From Massilia sp. METH4 (GTDB lineage: Bacteria > Pseudomonadota > Gammaproteobacteria > Burkholderiales > Burkholderiaceae_D), in assembly GCF_037094685.1 (NCBI RefSeq), contig NZ_CP146614.1, forward strand, positions 3,224,001-3,288,000: a stretch of DNA of 64,000 bases, written 5' to 3'. Both the position numbers and the translations under genes were made by a program. The notes under the pieces were generated by a model. The model did not search any database and was not told where the DNA came from. It saw only the letters and a program-made list of their open reading frames with translations. Position 1 is the stretch's first letter. Each line of letters starts with the position of its first letter. Of this stretch, positions 1 to 8,482 are shown piece after piece.

Positions 1-1386
1 GATCAGTCGCTTCTGGAACAGCTGTCGGAAGACCTGCACCAGACGCGCGCGCGGCTGCGCGAGACGATCGAGCAGGCCGAGGCCTCGATGGCCGAACTGC
101 GCACCGCCAACGAGGAATGGCAGACCGCCGTGGAGGAACTGCGCGCGGCAACGGAAGACCGCGAGGCGGCCCAGGCCGAGCAGCTGTCCGCCAACGAGGA
201 ACTGAAGACGGTGGTCCACCGGTTGCAGCTCGACCTGGCCGACGCCGCGCGCACCAACGACGACCTGGACAACCTGATCACGTCGTCGAACGTGGCCACG
301 CTGTTCCTCGACCGCGACATGCGCATCCTGCGCTACACGCCGCGCGTGGCGGACCTGTTCAACGTGATCCCGGCGGACGTGGGCCGGCCGCTTCAGCACA
401 TCACGAACCACCTCGACCGCCCTCAGCTGGCGGATGAAGCGGCCATGGTATTCAAGACGCTGCAGCCGCTGGAACGCGAAGCGCGCAGCACGGACGGGCG
501 CGACTACATCGTGCGCGTGCATCCCTACCGCACGTCGCAGGACCGCATCGAAGGTGCCGTGATGACGTTCTTCGACATCACCGGCCGCCGCGTGGCCGAC
601 GAGGCGCTGCGCCGCTCCGAAGAACGCTTCCGCACCCTCGCCGGCACCGCCCCGGCGCTGATCTGGCAGAACGACGAACGAGGCGACAACGTATTCATCA
701 ACCGCTACTTTGCCGACTTCGCCGGCGGCGAGATGCACGGCGGCGGCTGGCATGCGATCGTGCATCCGGACGATGCCGACGAATACATCGGCAGCTACCT
801 GGACGCCGTGCGCGAGCGCAGCGTCTTCCGCAACCGCGTCCGCCTGCGCCGGCACGACGGCCAGTGGCGCTGGATCGACAATCACGCCCAACCGCTGTTA
901 GGGGCGGATGGCGCTTACCTGGGCCATGTGGGCGTGTCGCTGGACATCACGGACCTCATGCAGGCGCAGCAGGCGCTGGCCGACAGCGAGCGGCGCATGC
1001 GCGTGGCCGTGGATGCCACCGACATGGGCGTCTACGAGTGGAATATCGAGGACGACACCACCGAGGCCGATGCGCGCACCGCCGCGCTCTTCGGCTTCAA
1101 GTCGGGCGCGGACGTGGTCTGGGTCCGCGTCATCACCGAGCGCATCCATCCCGAAGACGGCGCCGCCTACGCCAGCGCCGTCAAGCGCGCCCTCAAGCCG
1201 GGCGGCACGGGCCGGCTGCGCGAGGAAGTGCGGCTGCTGCTGCCGGATGGTACGGTGCGCTGGCTGGCCGTCACCGGGCAGACGTTCTTCGCGGGCACGC
1301 CGCCGCGTGCCATCTCCATGACCGGCACCGTGCGCGACATCACCGCACGCAAGGAAGCCCCCGCCGCTACTCCGCCATCTTCCTGA
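1..1386 (+). CDS. PAS-domain C-terminal part of a CheB/CheR-type signalling protein (5' truncated)
   Basis: The frame is open from base 1, so the gene starts outside the window. The first ~75 residues form a coiled coil rich in NEEW, VEEL and NEEL heptads, as seen between the CheR methyltransferase domain and the PAS domains of CheB-CheR-PAS fusions. Three PAS units follow: one begins at the ITSSNVATLFLD stretch, the second at RTLAGTAPALIWQN, and the third starts near RMRVAVDATDMGV. The last two have PAC tails ending in DIT. It ends with an Ala/Pro tail and no kinase domain, so the output must lie upstream (inferred methyltransferase/methylesterase activity on receptors). The last 20 bases overlap a receiver remnant on the other strand. 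Confidence 0.8.
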   Translation, partial: DQSLLEQLSEDLHQTRARLRETIEQAEASMAELRTANEEWQTAVEELRAATEDREAAQAEQLSANEELKTVVHRLQLDLADAARTNDDLDNLITSSNVATLFLDRDMRILRYTPRVADLFNVIPADVGRPLQHITNHLDRPQLADEAAMVFKTLQPLEREARSTDGRDYIVRVHPYRTSQDRIEGAVMTFFDITGRRVADEALRRSEERFRTLAGTAPALIWQNDERGDNVFINRYFADFAGGEMHGGGWHAIVHPDDADEYIGSYLDAVRERSVFRNRVRLRRHDGQWRWIDNHAQPLLGADGAYLGHVGVSLDITDLMQAQQALADSERRMRVAVDATDMGVYEWNIEDDTTEADARTAALFGFKSGADVVWVRVITERIHPEDGAAYASAVKRALKPGGTGRLREEVRLLLPDGTVRWLAVTGQTFFAGTPPRAISMTGTVRDITARKEAPAATPPSS

Positions 1387-1560
1387 CCCTGTCGGCCAGC
1401 GCCTCCAGCGGGAACGGTTTTGCCAGCACCGCCATGCTCGCCTCGAGCCGTCCATTGGTAAGCAGGGTCGCCTCGCCGATGAAGATCGAGGCGGCGGATG
1501 CTTCCTGCGCGTGCGTGGGGGCGGGAAGCGGCATGTCCAGGACGAAGTTGGCAGGTGGAC
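1367..1560 (-). pseudogene. remnant of a response-regulator receiver domain (C-terminal end)
   Basis: Read leftward, this frame encodes a segment with TNGRLEASMAVLAKPFPLEA then LADRVRKMAE and a stop. It matches the end of receiver domains of hybrid kinases, where a NGRL segment precedes the conserved Lys-Pro and a Leu-rich last helix. The aspartate-bearing half is absent, and upstream the frame loses any similarity (reading GYHVPCPPAN), so only about 60 residues survive. It is tail-to-tail with the PAS protein and overlaps its last 20 bases. Most likely the hybrid kinase or regulator that worked with the PAS/CheR protein was deleted here. A short real gene is unlikely because no start with a ribosome site is visible. 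Confidence 0.6.
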
Positions 1561-1639
1561 ATGGTACGTGATATCCGGAATTCGCGTGGACCGCAGTACC
1601 GGCAGGGCATTATTCGCCGCAGTGATGATCGGTATCCTA

Positions 1640-1743
1640 ACAATCAATTGGCGTGTTATCGGTGGAAGTGGGAAGATGCTCCTGTCTCCTCCAACTCCCC
1701 ACAGGAATTGGAATTCAACCGGCCGCTGAGCCGGTTTTTTTTT
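1640..1743 (+). ncRNA. candidate small RNA with a C-rich, anti-Shine-Dalgarno loop
   Basis: This AT-richer gap holds no convincing ORF, yet ends in a strong rho-independent terminator. Just before it a 6-bp hairpin (TCCTGT at 1680-1685 with ACAGGA at 1701-1706) displays the 15-base loop CTCCTCCAACTCCCC, whose CUCCUCC is complementary to Shine-Dalgarno sequences. A possible -10 (TATCCT near 1633) lies just upstream, but no good -35 is visible, so the 5' end is a guess. C-rich loops of this sort occur in several proteobacterial sRNA classes (for example CcsR-type RNAs). The assignment rests on structure only. Confidence 0.45.
1717..1743 (+). terminator. rho-independent terminator
   Basis: A 7-bp stem AACCGGC/GCCGGTT with loop CGCTGA is followed by nine Ts on the + strand. 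The nearest + strand gene ends 330 bases upstream, so this terminator more probably ends a short transcript that starts in the gap. Confidence 0.8.
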
Positions 1744-1773
1744 GCCGCGCCGGCTGGCGCGGCTGGGTCGCCA

Positions 1774-4140
1774 TCAGAACTTGGCTGCCAGGCTCACCCC
1801 AACGCTGCGCGGCGCCACCCGATACCCCTGCACGATCGACGCCACCTGAGGATGCTGGATCACCGTATCGTCATCGAACGCATTCTTCACGAACACGCTC
1901 AGCTTGTAGCGCGAGAAGGACAGCCCGCCGCTGAAGTCGGCGGTGTGATAGGCAGGCCGGTCGTAATCGATCGATTCCGGATTGAGCGAGCCCTTGCTCG
2001 ACCCCACCCATTGCACGCCACCGGCCACGAAGCCGCTCATGTTCGCCCCCACCGCGAAGTTATACTGGGCGCTCACCGCCGCATTGTATTTCGGTACCCC
2101 TTGCACCTTCGCGCCGCGCACCGCGCCGATCACGCCATTGCGGATGCCCTCGTCGTTCGACAGCTCGGCATCCGTGTAGCCGCCGGCCGCGCTCAGCGTC
2201 AGGCCGGGCAGGGGCCGCGCCTTGATGTCGATCTCGACGCCCTTGCTGACCGCATTGCCGGCGTTGGCGTTGTACGTGTACGTGCAGGTCGGCAGGTACA
2301 CGCCTTGCTGGATGTTCTTCCACTTCGCGTAGAACAGCGCGGCATTCACCGCCAGCCGGTTGTTCAGGAAGCGCGATTTGCTGCCCACCTCGTAGTTCCA
2401 CAGGCTGTCCGGCTCGTAGGTGGCGGGGCCTTCGGCCAGGCCATTCGCTTCCAGGTCGGGCGCGCAGGTGGTGGGCGGCACGAACACGTTGGAGCCGCCC
2501 AGCCGGAAGCCCTTCGCGGCCGTGCCGTAGACGGTGTGGGCGGGATCGACTTCCCAGGTCAGCGCGTATTTCGGCATGAACGACGTGGACGACAGGCGGG
2601 CGTTGCTCGTGTTGCCCGCGCCGGCCAGGTACAGGCCGTTCTGCTGGTCGAGCGTGGACGTGCCCTTCAGGTAGCGCGCACCCACGGTGAGGTGCAGGGC
2701 CGGGGTGAAGTAGTAATTCACCTCGCCGAACACCGAGCTTTGCCGTTCGTGATAGTGGAAGATGCCCATGAAGGCATTGTCGTTCGGGAAGGCGTTCGGC
2801 CGGGCGTCCGGCAGCAGGTCGGGATCGGCGGTGCTGAAGCCGAACCGTTCGAAGGTGGCGTTCACGCCGAAGATCGGGTCGTTCTCGTTGATGTTCGTGT
2901 GCTGGTTGGAGAAGTACAGGCCGGCCAGCCAGGTCCACGGCGACAGCGCCTGGCCGTACTTGTCGGCGATATACGGTCGCGAGGCGAGCCGCAGCTCCTG
3001 CGACACCTGCCGCACCCGGTTGTTCAGGTAAACGGCCGAGGGCAGGGCAGCAACGGCCTCGATCAGTTCGGGTGGCGCCGTGCCGCCGTCTTCCGTCGAC
3101 GTGAGGAAGGTCGACAGCGAATAGCTGTTGTAAGCCGAGCCGTTCTGGGTGCGGTCGAATTTGCGCTTGAAATGGCTGGTGCTCGACGTGAGGTCGGCCC
3201 AGCCCAGGTCCCAGTTCACCAGCACGTTGGTCGTCTGCAGGATGTCCTTCGAAGGCTCGCGCACCTGCTTCTGCGCCTGGTAGCGGGGCAGCTCGAGGTT
3301 GAAGGCGGAGATGTCCTTGGCATCCACCTTCTGGTAGTACACCGACGGCGTGACCGTCAGCGCGGCGGTGGGCTTCCACTTGAGAGCCAGGCGCACTTCC
3401 TGGTCGTCTACCTCGTTGATATCCTTCGCCAGCACGGCGCCATCGCCGTCGACCTGGTCGACGAACCCGCCGGCGCGCTGCGCCTGCACGCCGAACCGCA
3501 GCGCCAGCTCGTTGTCGATCAGCGGCAGGTTGGCCACGGCCGATGCCGAGTAGCCGGCGCTGCCGCCGCGCAGCGAGGAGGATTCGAGGTAGATGTCGAA
3601 CGCGCGCTCCTTCAAATCCGGCTCGTTCGGCACGAACTTGATGGTGCCGCCCATCGAGCTGGCGCCGTACAGCGTGGCCTGCGGCCCGCGCAGCACTTCC
3701 ACCCGGTCGATGTCGAAGAACTTCGGCTCCACCGCGCCCATCGTGTACACATTGCCGACCGTGAGCGACACATCCCCCAGGTAGATGCCCACCGTGGCCG
3801 CACCCGCGCCCGAGCTGATGCCGCGCACCTCGATATTCGACGTGCCGGGACCGGCGCCGCCGTTGCCGGTGGCCGCCGTGAACGAGATATTGGGCACGAT
3901 GCGCGTCAGGTCCGTGATGTCGTTCACGTGCTGCGATTGCAGCTGTGTGCCGCTGACGGCGGAGATGCTCATGGCGACCTTGGCCGGGTCTTCCTTGCGC
4001 TTCTGGGCGGTGACGGTGACGACTTCGATCTGGCTGTCCTGAGGGGCTTCCTGCGCCCGCACCATCTGCGGATAAAGCGCCGTTTGGATGCAGATGGCAA
4101 TGAGGGAACGGCGCAATACGACGGGCGGGCGGATTTTCAT
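1774..4140 (-). CDS. TonB-dependent outer-membrane receptor
   Basis: A 788-residue protein that takes up an unknown substrate (siderophore, vitamin or carbohydrate) across the outer membrane with TonB energy. A signal peptide with the segment LRRSLIAICIQTALYP ends near AQE. A TonB-box-like IEVVTVTAQKR stretch comes next, then the plug domain (DITDLTRIVPNISF, and VEVLRGPQATLYGASSMGGT typical of plugs), then a long beta-barrel ending in the terminal aromatic of VSLAAKF. The TVTAQKRKED form is common in the large family of receptors whose substrates are not siderophores. The ATG at 4140 is chosen because the open frame upstream (to 4266) lacks a signal peptide. It stands alone: no regulator or inner-membrane transporter is adjacent. 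Confidence 0.93.
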   Translation of the reverse strand: MKIRPPVVLRRSLIAICIQTALYPQMVRAQEAPQDSQIEVVTVTAQKRKEDPAKVAMSISAVSGTQLQSQHVNDITDLTRIVPNISFTAATGNGGAGPGTSNIEVRGISSGAGAATVGIYLGDVSLTVGNVYTMGAVEPKFFDIDRVEVLRGPQATLYGASSMGGTIKFVPNEPDLKERAFDIYLESSSLRGGSAGYSASAVANLPLIDNELALRFGVQAQRAGGFVDQVDGDGAVLAKDINEVDDQEVRLALKWKPTAALTVTPSVYYQKVDAKDISAFNLELPRYQAQKQVREPSKDILQTTNVLVNWDLGWADLTSSTSHFKRKFDRTQNGSAYNSYSLSTFLTSTEDGGTAPPELIEAVAALPSAVYLNNRVRQVSQELRLASRPYIADKYGQALSPWTWLAGLYFSNQHTNINENDPIFGVNATFERFGFSTADPDLLPDARPNAFPNDNAFMGIFHYHERQSSVFGEVNYYFTPALHLTVGARYLKGTSTLDQQNGLYLAGAGNTSNARLSSTSFMPKYALTWEVDPAHTVYGTAAKGFRLGGSNVFVPPTTCAPDLEANGLAEGPATYEPDSLWNYEVGSKSRFLNNRLAVNAALFYAKWKNIQQGVYLPTCTYTYNANAGNAVSKGVEIDIKARPLPGLTLSAAGGYTDAELSNDEGIRNGVIGAVRGAKVQGVPKYNAAVSAQYNFAVGANMSGFVAGGVQWVGSSKGSLNPESIDYDRPAYHTADFSGGLSFSRYKLSVFVKNAFDDDTVIQHPQVASIVQGYRVAPRSVGVSLAAKF

Positions 4141-4372
4141 GGGCGTTTTTCTTATCGGGGTCCTGGGGCAGTGGAACGGCGGATGCCGGCCCATTGTAGC
4201 GCCCGGCTTTTGCGCACATGCATCCATTGAAACATTGTCTGATCGGCGCGACAGTTTGCCGCGCATTTGGTTGTCTCGAGGTGCCGGAATGGCCGCAACA
4301 CGGCCGGATACGGGGAAGAACCCCTGGGCAAATAATGCAGTGTTACCCGAGCTTGAGCGGCGCGACGGCGGA

Positions 4373-4816
4373 CTAGATCAGCTTCCTGAAAAACACCACC
4401 CGCTCGGTCTCCTCGAACCCCAGCGCCCGGTGCATGGCATGGCTGGCTGTATTGTCCAGTAACGCATCGGAAGCCAGTTCCGTGCAACCCCTCGCCTGGC
4501 CCCACGCCACGATGGCGGCGACGAGAAGGGTGCCGAGACCCTGGCGCCGATATGGCGGCGCGACATACAGTCCTTCAAGGAACGCCACCGGCGTGCTCTC
4601 CGTACCGTTCACGTAATCGTGGCGCACTGCCGCTTCGACGAAGCCGGCCGGTTCGCCATCCGATGAGTAGGCGACGAGCTGGGCGAACTTGCCCGGTTCA
4701 TCGATAAACGCCTGCATCTCGGCCAGATGCTCGGTCGCCGACCCGTCGGACCAGAGCGCCCGCCGAAGGTCCAGCCAACCATCCTGGTTCGTCGAGGTAC
4801 AGGGAACGATCTTCAT
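4373..4816 (-). CDS. GNAT acetyltransferase, aminoglycoside 6'-N-acetyltransferase AAC(6')-I-like
   Basis: A 147-residue single-domain GNAT protein. The acetyl-CoA loop reads RRQGLGTLLV. The segments RHDYVNG, STPVAFLEGLYV, ASDALLDN and ALGFEETERVVFFRK follow the layout of the chromosomal AAC(6')-Iaa/-Iy group closely. Family members transfer acetyl from acetyl-CoA to the 6'-amine of aminoglycosides. In environmental bacteria such genes are often silent or have other substrates, so resistance is only an inference. The gene is alone, with no integron or insertion sequence near it, and its base composition matches the neighbours, suggesting an intrinsic gene. Confidence 0.82.
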   Translation of the reverse strand: MKIVPCTSTNQDGWLDLRRALWSDGSATEHLAEMQAFIDEPGKFAQLVAYSSDGEPAGFVEAAVRHDYVNGTESTPVAFLEGLYVAPPYRRQGLGTLLVAAIVAWGQARGCTELASDALLDNTASHAMHRALGFEETERVVFFRKLI

Positions 4817-4952
4817 TGGTGCCGACCTTTCGCGCGTGGCGCTCTCAGTTACCGCTCAGTTCTTGCTCAAGTGCCTGGTCAGCTTACACCACGTTGCACC
4901 GAAATTGTGCATTCAACAATAAAAATCCGCCGTAGGGGAGATGCGCGGTGGT

Positions 4953-4965
4953 TTGCATATTGCAA
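4953..4965. promoter_or_regulatory. 13-bp palindrome, possible operator
   Basis: TTGCATATTGCAA is a perfect palindrome with a 3-base centre in the AT-rich gap between the acetyltransferase and the small gene at 5060. A looser inverted pair (AAATTGTGC and GCACAATTT) flanks it. No regulator is adjacent. Confidence 0.3.
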
Positions 4966-5059
4966 CGCAGCACAATTTTCAGAAAAAGGAATGACAAAAC
5001 GAAGACATTAACGAGCGCGGTTTTCCCTAGTATGGAAGCTCTCGATAAGGAGTTGCAGC

Positions 5060-5311
5060 ATGCCGGATATCCTTGTGAACCGCCGCCGTCCGATTTCGTT
5101 CGCCGATCGCGGCGTGGCAACCGATACGTTGACCGTGACGGCCGGCGAAGCGACCTCAGCCTTCAGGGCTTATCGGCTCAGCGCGGCCGTTTTCGCTCTC
5201 CGCCCGGCGCTGCTCCCCGCGGTACCGGCCGTCACCGGGCACGAGCATTGGCGCGATCTGCTGACCGGCGACGAAGTCGATGTCGCCGACCTGTTCGGCG
5301 CGTTCGCTTAG
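5060..5311 (+). CDS. small hypothetical protein, possibly a treY C-terminal remnant
   Basis: An 83-residue frame preceded by a good ribosome site (ATAAGGAG 8 bases before ATG), so it may be translated. It has no signal peptide or membrane segment. The last third (HWRDLLTGDEVDVADLFGAF) resembles the C-terminus of maltooligosyl-trehalose synthase, where a W-x-LLTG motif precedes a Leu/Phe-rich end. That likeness is weak, and the catalytic barrel is missing, so it would be a remnant at most. Alternatively it is a lineage-specific small protein. No trehalose or glycogen gene is nearby. Confidence 0.4.
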   Translation: MPDILVNRRRPISFADRGVATDTLTVTAGEATSAFRAYRLSAAVFALRPALLPAVPAVTGHEHWRDLLTGDEVDVADLFGAFA

Positions 5312-5467
5312 CGCCGGAACGACTGGCGCCACGGGCGCGCCCTTCACCGTGGATCGGGTACACTGCGCAGCTCGTCTGAACACCCGTATGCCTGCCCGTG
5401 CATTGCCCGATCCATTCCTATCCTGCAAACCGGCCAATCCCCCCGAACCCGCATGGCGGAGGCCGCC

Positions 5468-6664
5468 ATGTCTGAGCTCCCCAAGGCTCGCCTGGCCGCC
5501 ATGTCCGTGCTGTTCTGCAATGGCGTGATTTATGCCTCCTGGGGTACCCACGTGCCGACCATCAAGGACAAGTTCGACCTGTCGGAGGCGAACCTGTCGC
5601 TGTCGATGCTGGCGGTGGCATTGGGCGGCATCCTGATCATGGCGCGGGCGGGGCGGTGGATCGCGAAGGTCGGCAGCGCCGGTGCGTCCGTGAAGAGCGG
5701 CGTGCTGATGGCCGCTGCCGCCTTCGGCATCCTGCTGATGCCCCAATACGCGCTGCTGCTGTTCTGGCTGGCGCTGTATGGCGCCATGTCGGCGGTGAAC
5801 GACGTGGCCGCGAATTCGCAGGCCGCCGTCGTGGAAGCCACGTTCAACCGACCGGTGATCGGTTCGCTGCATGGCGCATTCAGCCTGGGCGGCATGTTTG
5901 GCGCGCTTGTCGCGAGCGGCTGGCAGGCGATGCAATGGCCGAACCAGTGGCACCTCGCCGCTGTCTGCACGCTGTGCGCGGTGCTTACCCTGTCGACGGC
6001 GCGCTGGCTCTTGCCGGAGCCGCCGGCGCGCAAGAACGAGAACGGCGAGCCGCACGATGCGCATGCGCTGCCGCCCGGCGTGAAGCGCAAGCTCGTGGTG
6101 CTGGGTTGCCTGGCATTCCTGGCCCTGATTGTGGAAGGCGCGATGTACGACTGGACGGCCGTCTACATGCGCGATGTGGCGCAGGCCACCGGCGGGTTCG
6201 TCAGCGCCGGTTATGCGGCCTTCTCGGTGGGCATGGCGGCCGGGCGCTTCACGGGCGACCCGGTGCGGGCGCGGTTTTCCGAAGGCGCGCTGGTACTCGG
6301 CAGCTGCGCGCTGTGCATCGCGGGCCTGGGCGTCGCGCTGCTCGTGCCCACCGTCGGCACGGCATTGGCCGGCTTCCTCGTCTGCGGGCTCGGCGTGGCC
6401 AACATCATCCCGGTCATGTTTTCCTCGGCCGGGCGCATTGCGCTGGCCAACGGCATTTCGCCGTCGACCGGGCTGGCCGTCACCACGCGGCTGGCCTATG
6501 TGGGGCTGCTGGTGGGGCCGGTGATCGTGGGCTTCATCGCGCACCGGTCCGACCTGCGCATCGCGCTCGCTTTCAGCCTGCTGGGCGTGGTCGCCATCGC
6601 CGTGTCGTCAAAGCGGGTGTTCGCGTTCGGCGCACCGGAAGTCCCGCAGCCTTCAGCCGGTTGA
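5468..6664 (+). CDS. MFS transporter, YbjJ-like
   Basis: About 398 residues with 12 predicted hydrophobic segments. The start FCNGVIYASWGTHVPTIKD and the Asn-rich VNDVAANSQAAVVE motif in TM4-5 resemble the YbjJ branch of the major facilitator superfamily, inner-membrane proteins of unclear substrate (sugar- or drug-like). The ATG at 5468 is preferred over the one at 5453 because GGAGG at 5458-5462 is correctly spaced to it. The end overlaps the convergent LysR gene by 12 bases. Confidence 0.85.
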   Translation: MSELPKARLAAMSVLFCNGVIYASWGTHVPTIKDKFDLSEANLSLSMLAVALGGILIMARAGRWIAKVGSAGASVKSGVLMAAAAFGILLMPQYALLLFWLALYGAMSAVNDVAANSQAAVVEATFNRPVIGSLHGAFSLGGMFGALVASGWQAMQWPNQWHLAAVCTLCAVLTLSTARWLLPEPPARKNENGEPHDAHALPPGVKRKLVVLGCLAFLALIVEGAMYDWTAVYMRDVAQATGGFVSAGYAAFSVGMAAGRFTGDPVRARFSEGALVLGSCALCIAGLGVALLVPTVGTALAGFLVCGLGVANIIPVMFSSAGRIALANGISPSTGLAVTTRLAYVGLLVGPVIVGFIAHRSDLRIALAFSLLGVVAIAVSSKRVFAFGAPEVPQPSAG

Positions 6665-7588
6665 GGGCAGGGCGGAGAAGCGTTCCGCCAGGCGCTCGCG
6701 TTCGAAGGCTTCGGTGACGAAGTCCACGAAGGCGCGCGTCTTCGTCGGCAGCAAGGCGCGGCTGGCGTAATACAGCGAGATGTCGCCCACGTCCGCATGC
6801 CAGCCGGGCAGCACGCGCACCAATGTGCCTTGGGTGAGCTGCGGTAGCACGTCGGGCACGGCCAGCATCGCCACGCCGAGCCCCAGCAGCGCGGCGTCGC
6901 GCTGTGCCATCGGATCGCTCAGCACCAGTGCCGGCACCGCCTCCAGTATCGCTTCCTCGCCCGCGTCGTTGCGCAATGTCCAACCGCGCAGCCGGTTGCT
7001 CTGCAGCGAGCGCAAGCCGATCCAGTCGAGCGGAGCGGCCCGCGACGGGTGGTCGGGCAGTTCCCGCCCCCGCAGGTAGTCCGGCGCCGCCACCGCGATC
7101 ACATGCGCAGGTGCAAGCCGGCGGGCCACTACGCCAGGGCGCAGCGCGAATCCGCCGCCGATCGCCGCGTCATAGCCTTCACCCACCAGGTCCACCTGCC
7201 GGTTCTCGAAATGCCACTCGGGCCGGATGTGCGTATAGCGAGCCCGGAACGCGGGCAGCAGCGGCATCAGCCAGCCCATGCCGAGCGTGGGTGGCATGCT
7301 CACTTTCAGGTTGCCGGATGGTTCCGCCCGCTCGGTGGATACGGCGGCGAGAGCCGTTTGCAGCTCTTCCAGACTGCCCGCCACCCCTTCGCGCAGACGC
7401 TCGCCTGCTTCGGTCAGCGTCAGGCGGCGGGTGGAGCGGTGAAACAGACGAACGCCGAGGTTCTTTTCCAGCATGGCCACGTTGCGGCTGACCGCGGCAG
7501 GTGTGAGGCCGATGCGGCGAGCCGCATCGGAAAAGCTGCCCGCGTCGGCCGTGCGGACGAAGCATTCCAGGTTGCTCAAGGTTTCCAT
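6653..7588 (-). CDS. LysR-family transcriptional regulator
   Basis: A 311-residue LysR protein. The N-terminal winged helix-turn-helix reads LECFVRTADAGSFSDAARRI then LTPAAVSRNVAMLEKNLGVR and LFHRSTRRLTLTEAG. Residues ~90-300 form the periplasmic-binding-protein-like effector domain (LKVSMPPTLGMGWLMPLLP). It is divergent from the SDR/epoxide-hydrolase-like pair starting at 7702, the usual target arrangement for LysR proteins, and probably controls that pair and itself. The effector is unknown. Confidence 0.92.
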   Translation of the reverse strand: METLSNLECFVRTADAGSFSDAARRIGLTPAAVSRNVAMLEKNLGVRLFHRSTRRLTLTEAGERLREGVAGSLEELQTALAAVSTERAEPSGNLKVSMPPTLGMGWLMPLLPAFRARYTHIRPEWHFENRQVDLVGEGYDAAIGGGFALRPGVVARRLAPAHVIAVAAPDYLRGRELPDHPSRAAPLDWIGLRSLQSNRLRGWTLRNDAGEEAILEAVPALVLSDPMAQRDAALLGLGVAMLAVPDVLPQLTQGTLVRVLPGWHADVGDISLYYASRALLPTKTRAFVDFVTEAFERERLAERFSALPSTG

Positions 7589-7591
7589 TGT

Positions 7592-7620
7592 TTCATTTTA
7601 AAGCGATGATTGAAAATGAA
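7592..7620. promoter_or_regulatory. candidate LysR operator (inverted repeat)
   Basis: TTCATTTT at 7592-7599 and AAAATGAA at 7613-7620 form an 8-bp dyad with a 13-base spacer, directly upstream of the LysR start codon and within the 113-base divergent gap. The position fits an autoregulatory site that also acts on the SDR gene. Confidence 0.5.
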
Positions 7621-7701
7621 TGAAGCGATTCGCGGCTAATCACGCGGCAATAAAACGGCGATAGTGGCGTCACTCCAACACACTCATCAAAAGGAAACGC
7701 C

Positions 7702-8457
7702 ATGAACAACCATCTCCCCCTGCAAGGCCGCGTCGCCCTCGTGACCGGCGGTTCGCGCGGCATCGGCGCCGCCGTCGTGCGCCGCCTGGCCCGCGACGGC
7801 GCGGACGTCGCCCTCAGCTATGCCAGCTCGGAGCAGCGCGCCGCCGCCATCGTGTCGGAAGTCGAGGCCCTCGGCCGCCGTGCCCTGGCCGTGCGGGCCG
7901 ACCAGGCCGATCCCGGCGCCGTCGCGCAACTCGTGAAATCGGTGCATGCGCACTTCGGCCGCCTCGATATCCTCGTCAATTCGGCGGGCGTGTTCGTCAC
8001 CGGCGCGGTGGGCGACGATGCCGTGGACCTGGCCGCCATCGAGCGCCAGTTCGCCATCAATACGGGCGGGGTGGCCGCCGCCGTGCGCGCCGCGGCACCG
8101 CTGCTGGCCGATGGCGGCCGCATCATCTCGATCGGCACCACGGGGGCGGACCGCATTGCCTTTGCCGGCGCCGCCGACTACGTGGCATCGAAGGCTGCGG
8201 TGGCGGCCTATACGCGCGGCTGGGCGCGCGACCTCGGGCCGCGCAACATCACGGTCAATGTCGTCCAGCCCGGCGCGATCAACACGGAAATGAATCCGGA
8301 CGAAGGCCCGTTCGCGGAAACGCTGAGGAACATGACCGCGCTGGGACGCTACGGCCAGCCGGACGAGATCGCGGCTGCAGTGGCGTTCCTGGCCGGCCCG
8401 GACGCACGCTATATCACCGGCGCCACGCTGAACGTCGATGGCGGCCAGTCGGCCTGA
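7702..8457 (+). CDS. short-chain dehydrogenase/reductase
   Basis: A 251-residue classical SDR. It has the NAD(P)-binding TGGSRGIGAA motif at residues ~15-24, NSAG near 91, and the catalytic Ser of ISIGTTGA with YxxxK in DYVASKAAVAAY. The end ITGATLNVDGGQSA is typical. The R/K pattern after the second strand (SYASSEQRAAAI) suggests NADPH. The ribosome site AAAAGGAAA precedes the ATG. It is followed 25 bases later by an epoxide-hydrolase-like gene and is divergent from LysR, so the pair probably handles one small ketone, alcohol or epoxide substrate. The substrate cannot be read from the sequence. Confidence 0.92.
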   Translation: MNNHLPLQGRVALVTGGSRGIGAAVVRRLARDGADVALSYASSEQRAAAIVSEVEALGRRALAVRADQADPGAVAQLVKSVHAHFGRLDILVNSAGVFVTGAVGDDAVDLAAIERQFAINTGGVAAAVRAAAPLLADGGRIISIGTTGADRIAFAGAADYVASKAAVAAYTRGWARDLGPRNITVNVVQPGAINTEMNPDEGPFAETLRNMTALGRYGQPDEIAAAVAFLAGPDARYITGATLNVDGGQSA

Positions 8458-8482
8458 TCCCATTCAACCAGCGGAGCCCGCC

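Noticed and set aside
1498..4230. A 910-codon open frame on the + strand over the TonB receptor
   Set aside because: Antisense shadow; the leftward frame has a signal peptide, plug and barrel.
4900..5060. Promoter with TAGTAT -10 before the gene at 5060
   Set aside because: No -35 box at a suitable distance; only the palindrome nearby was kept.
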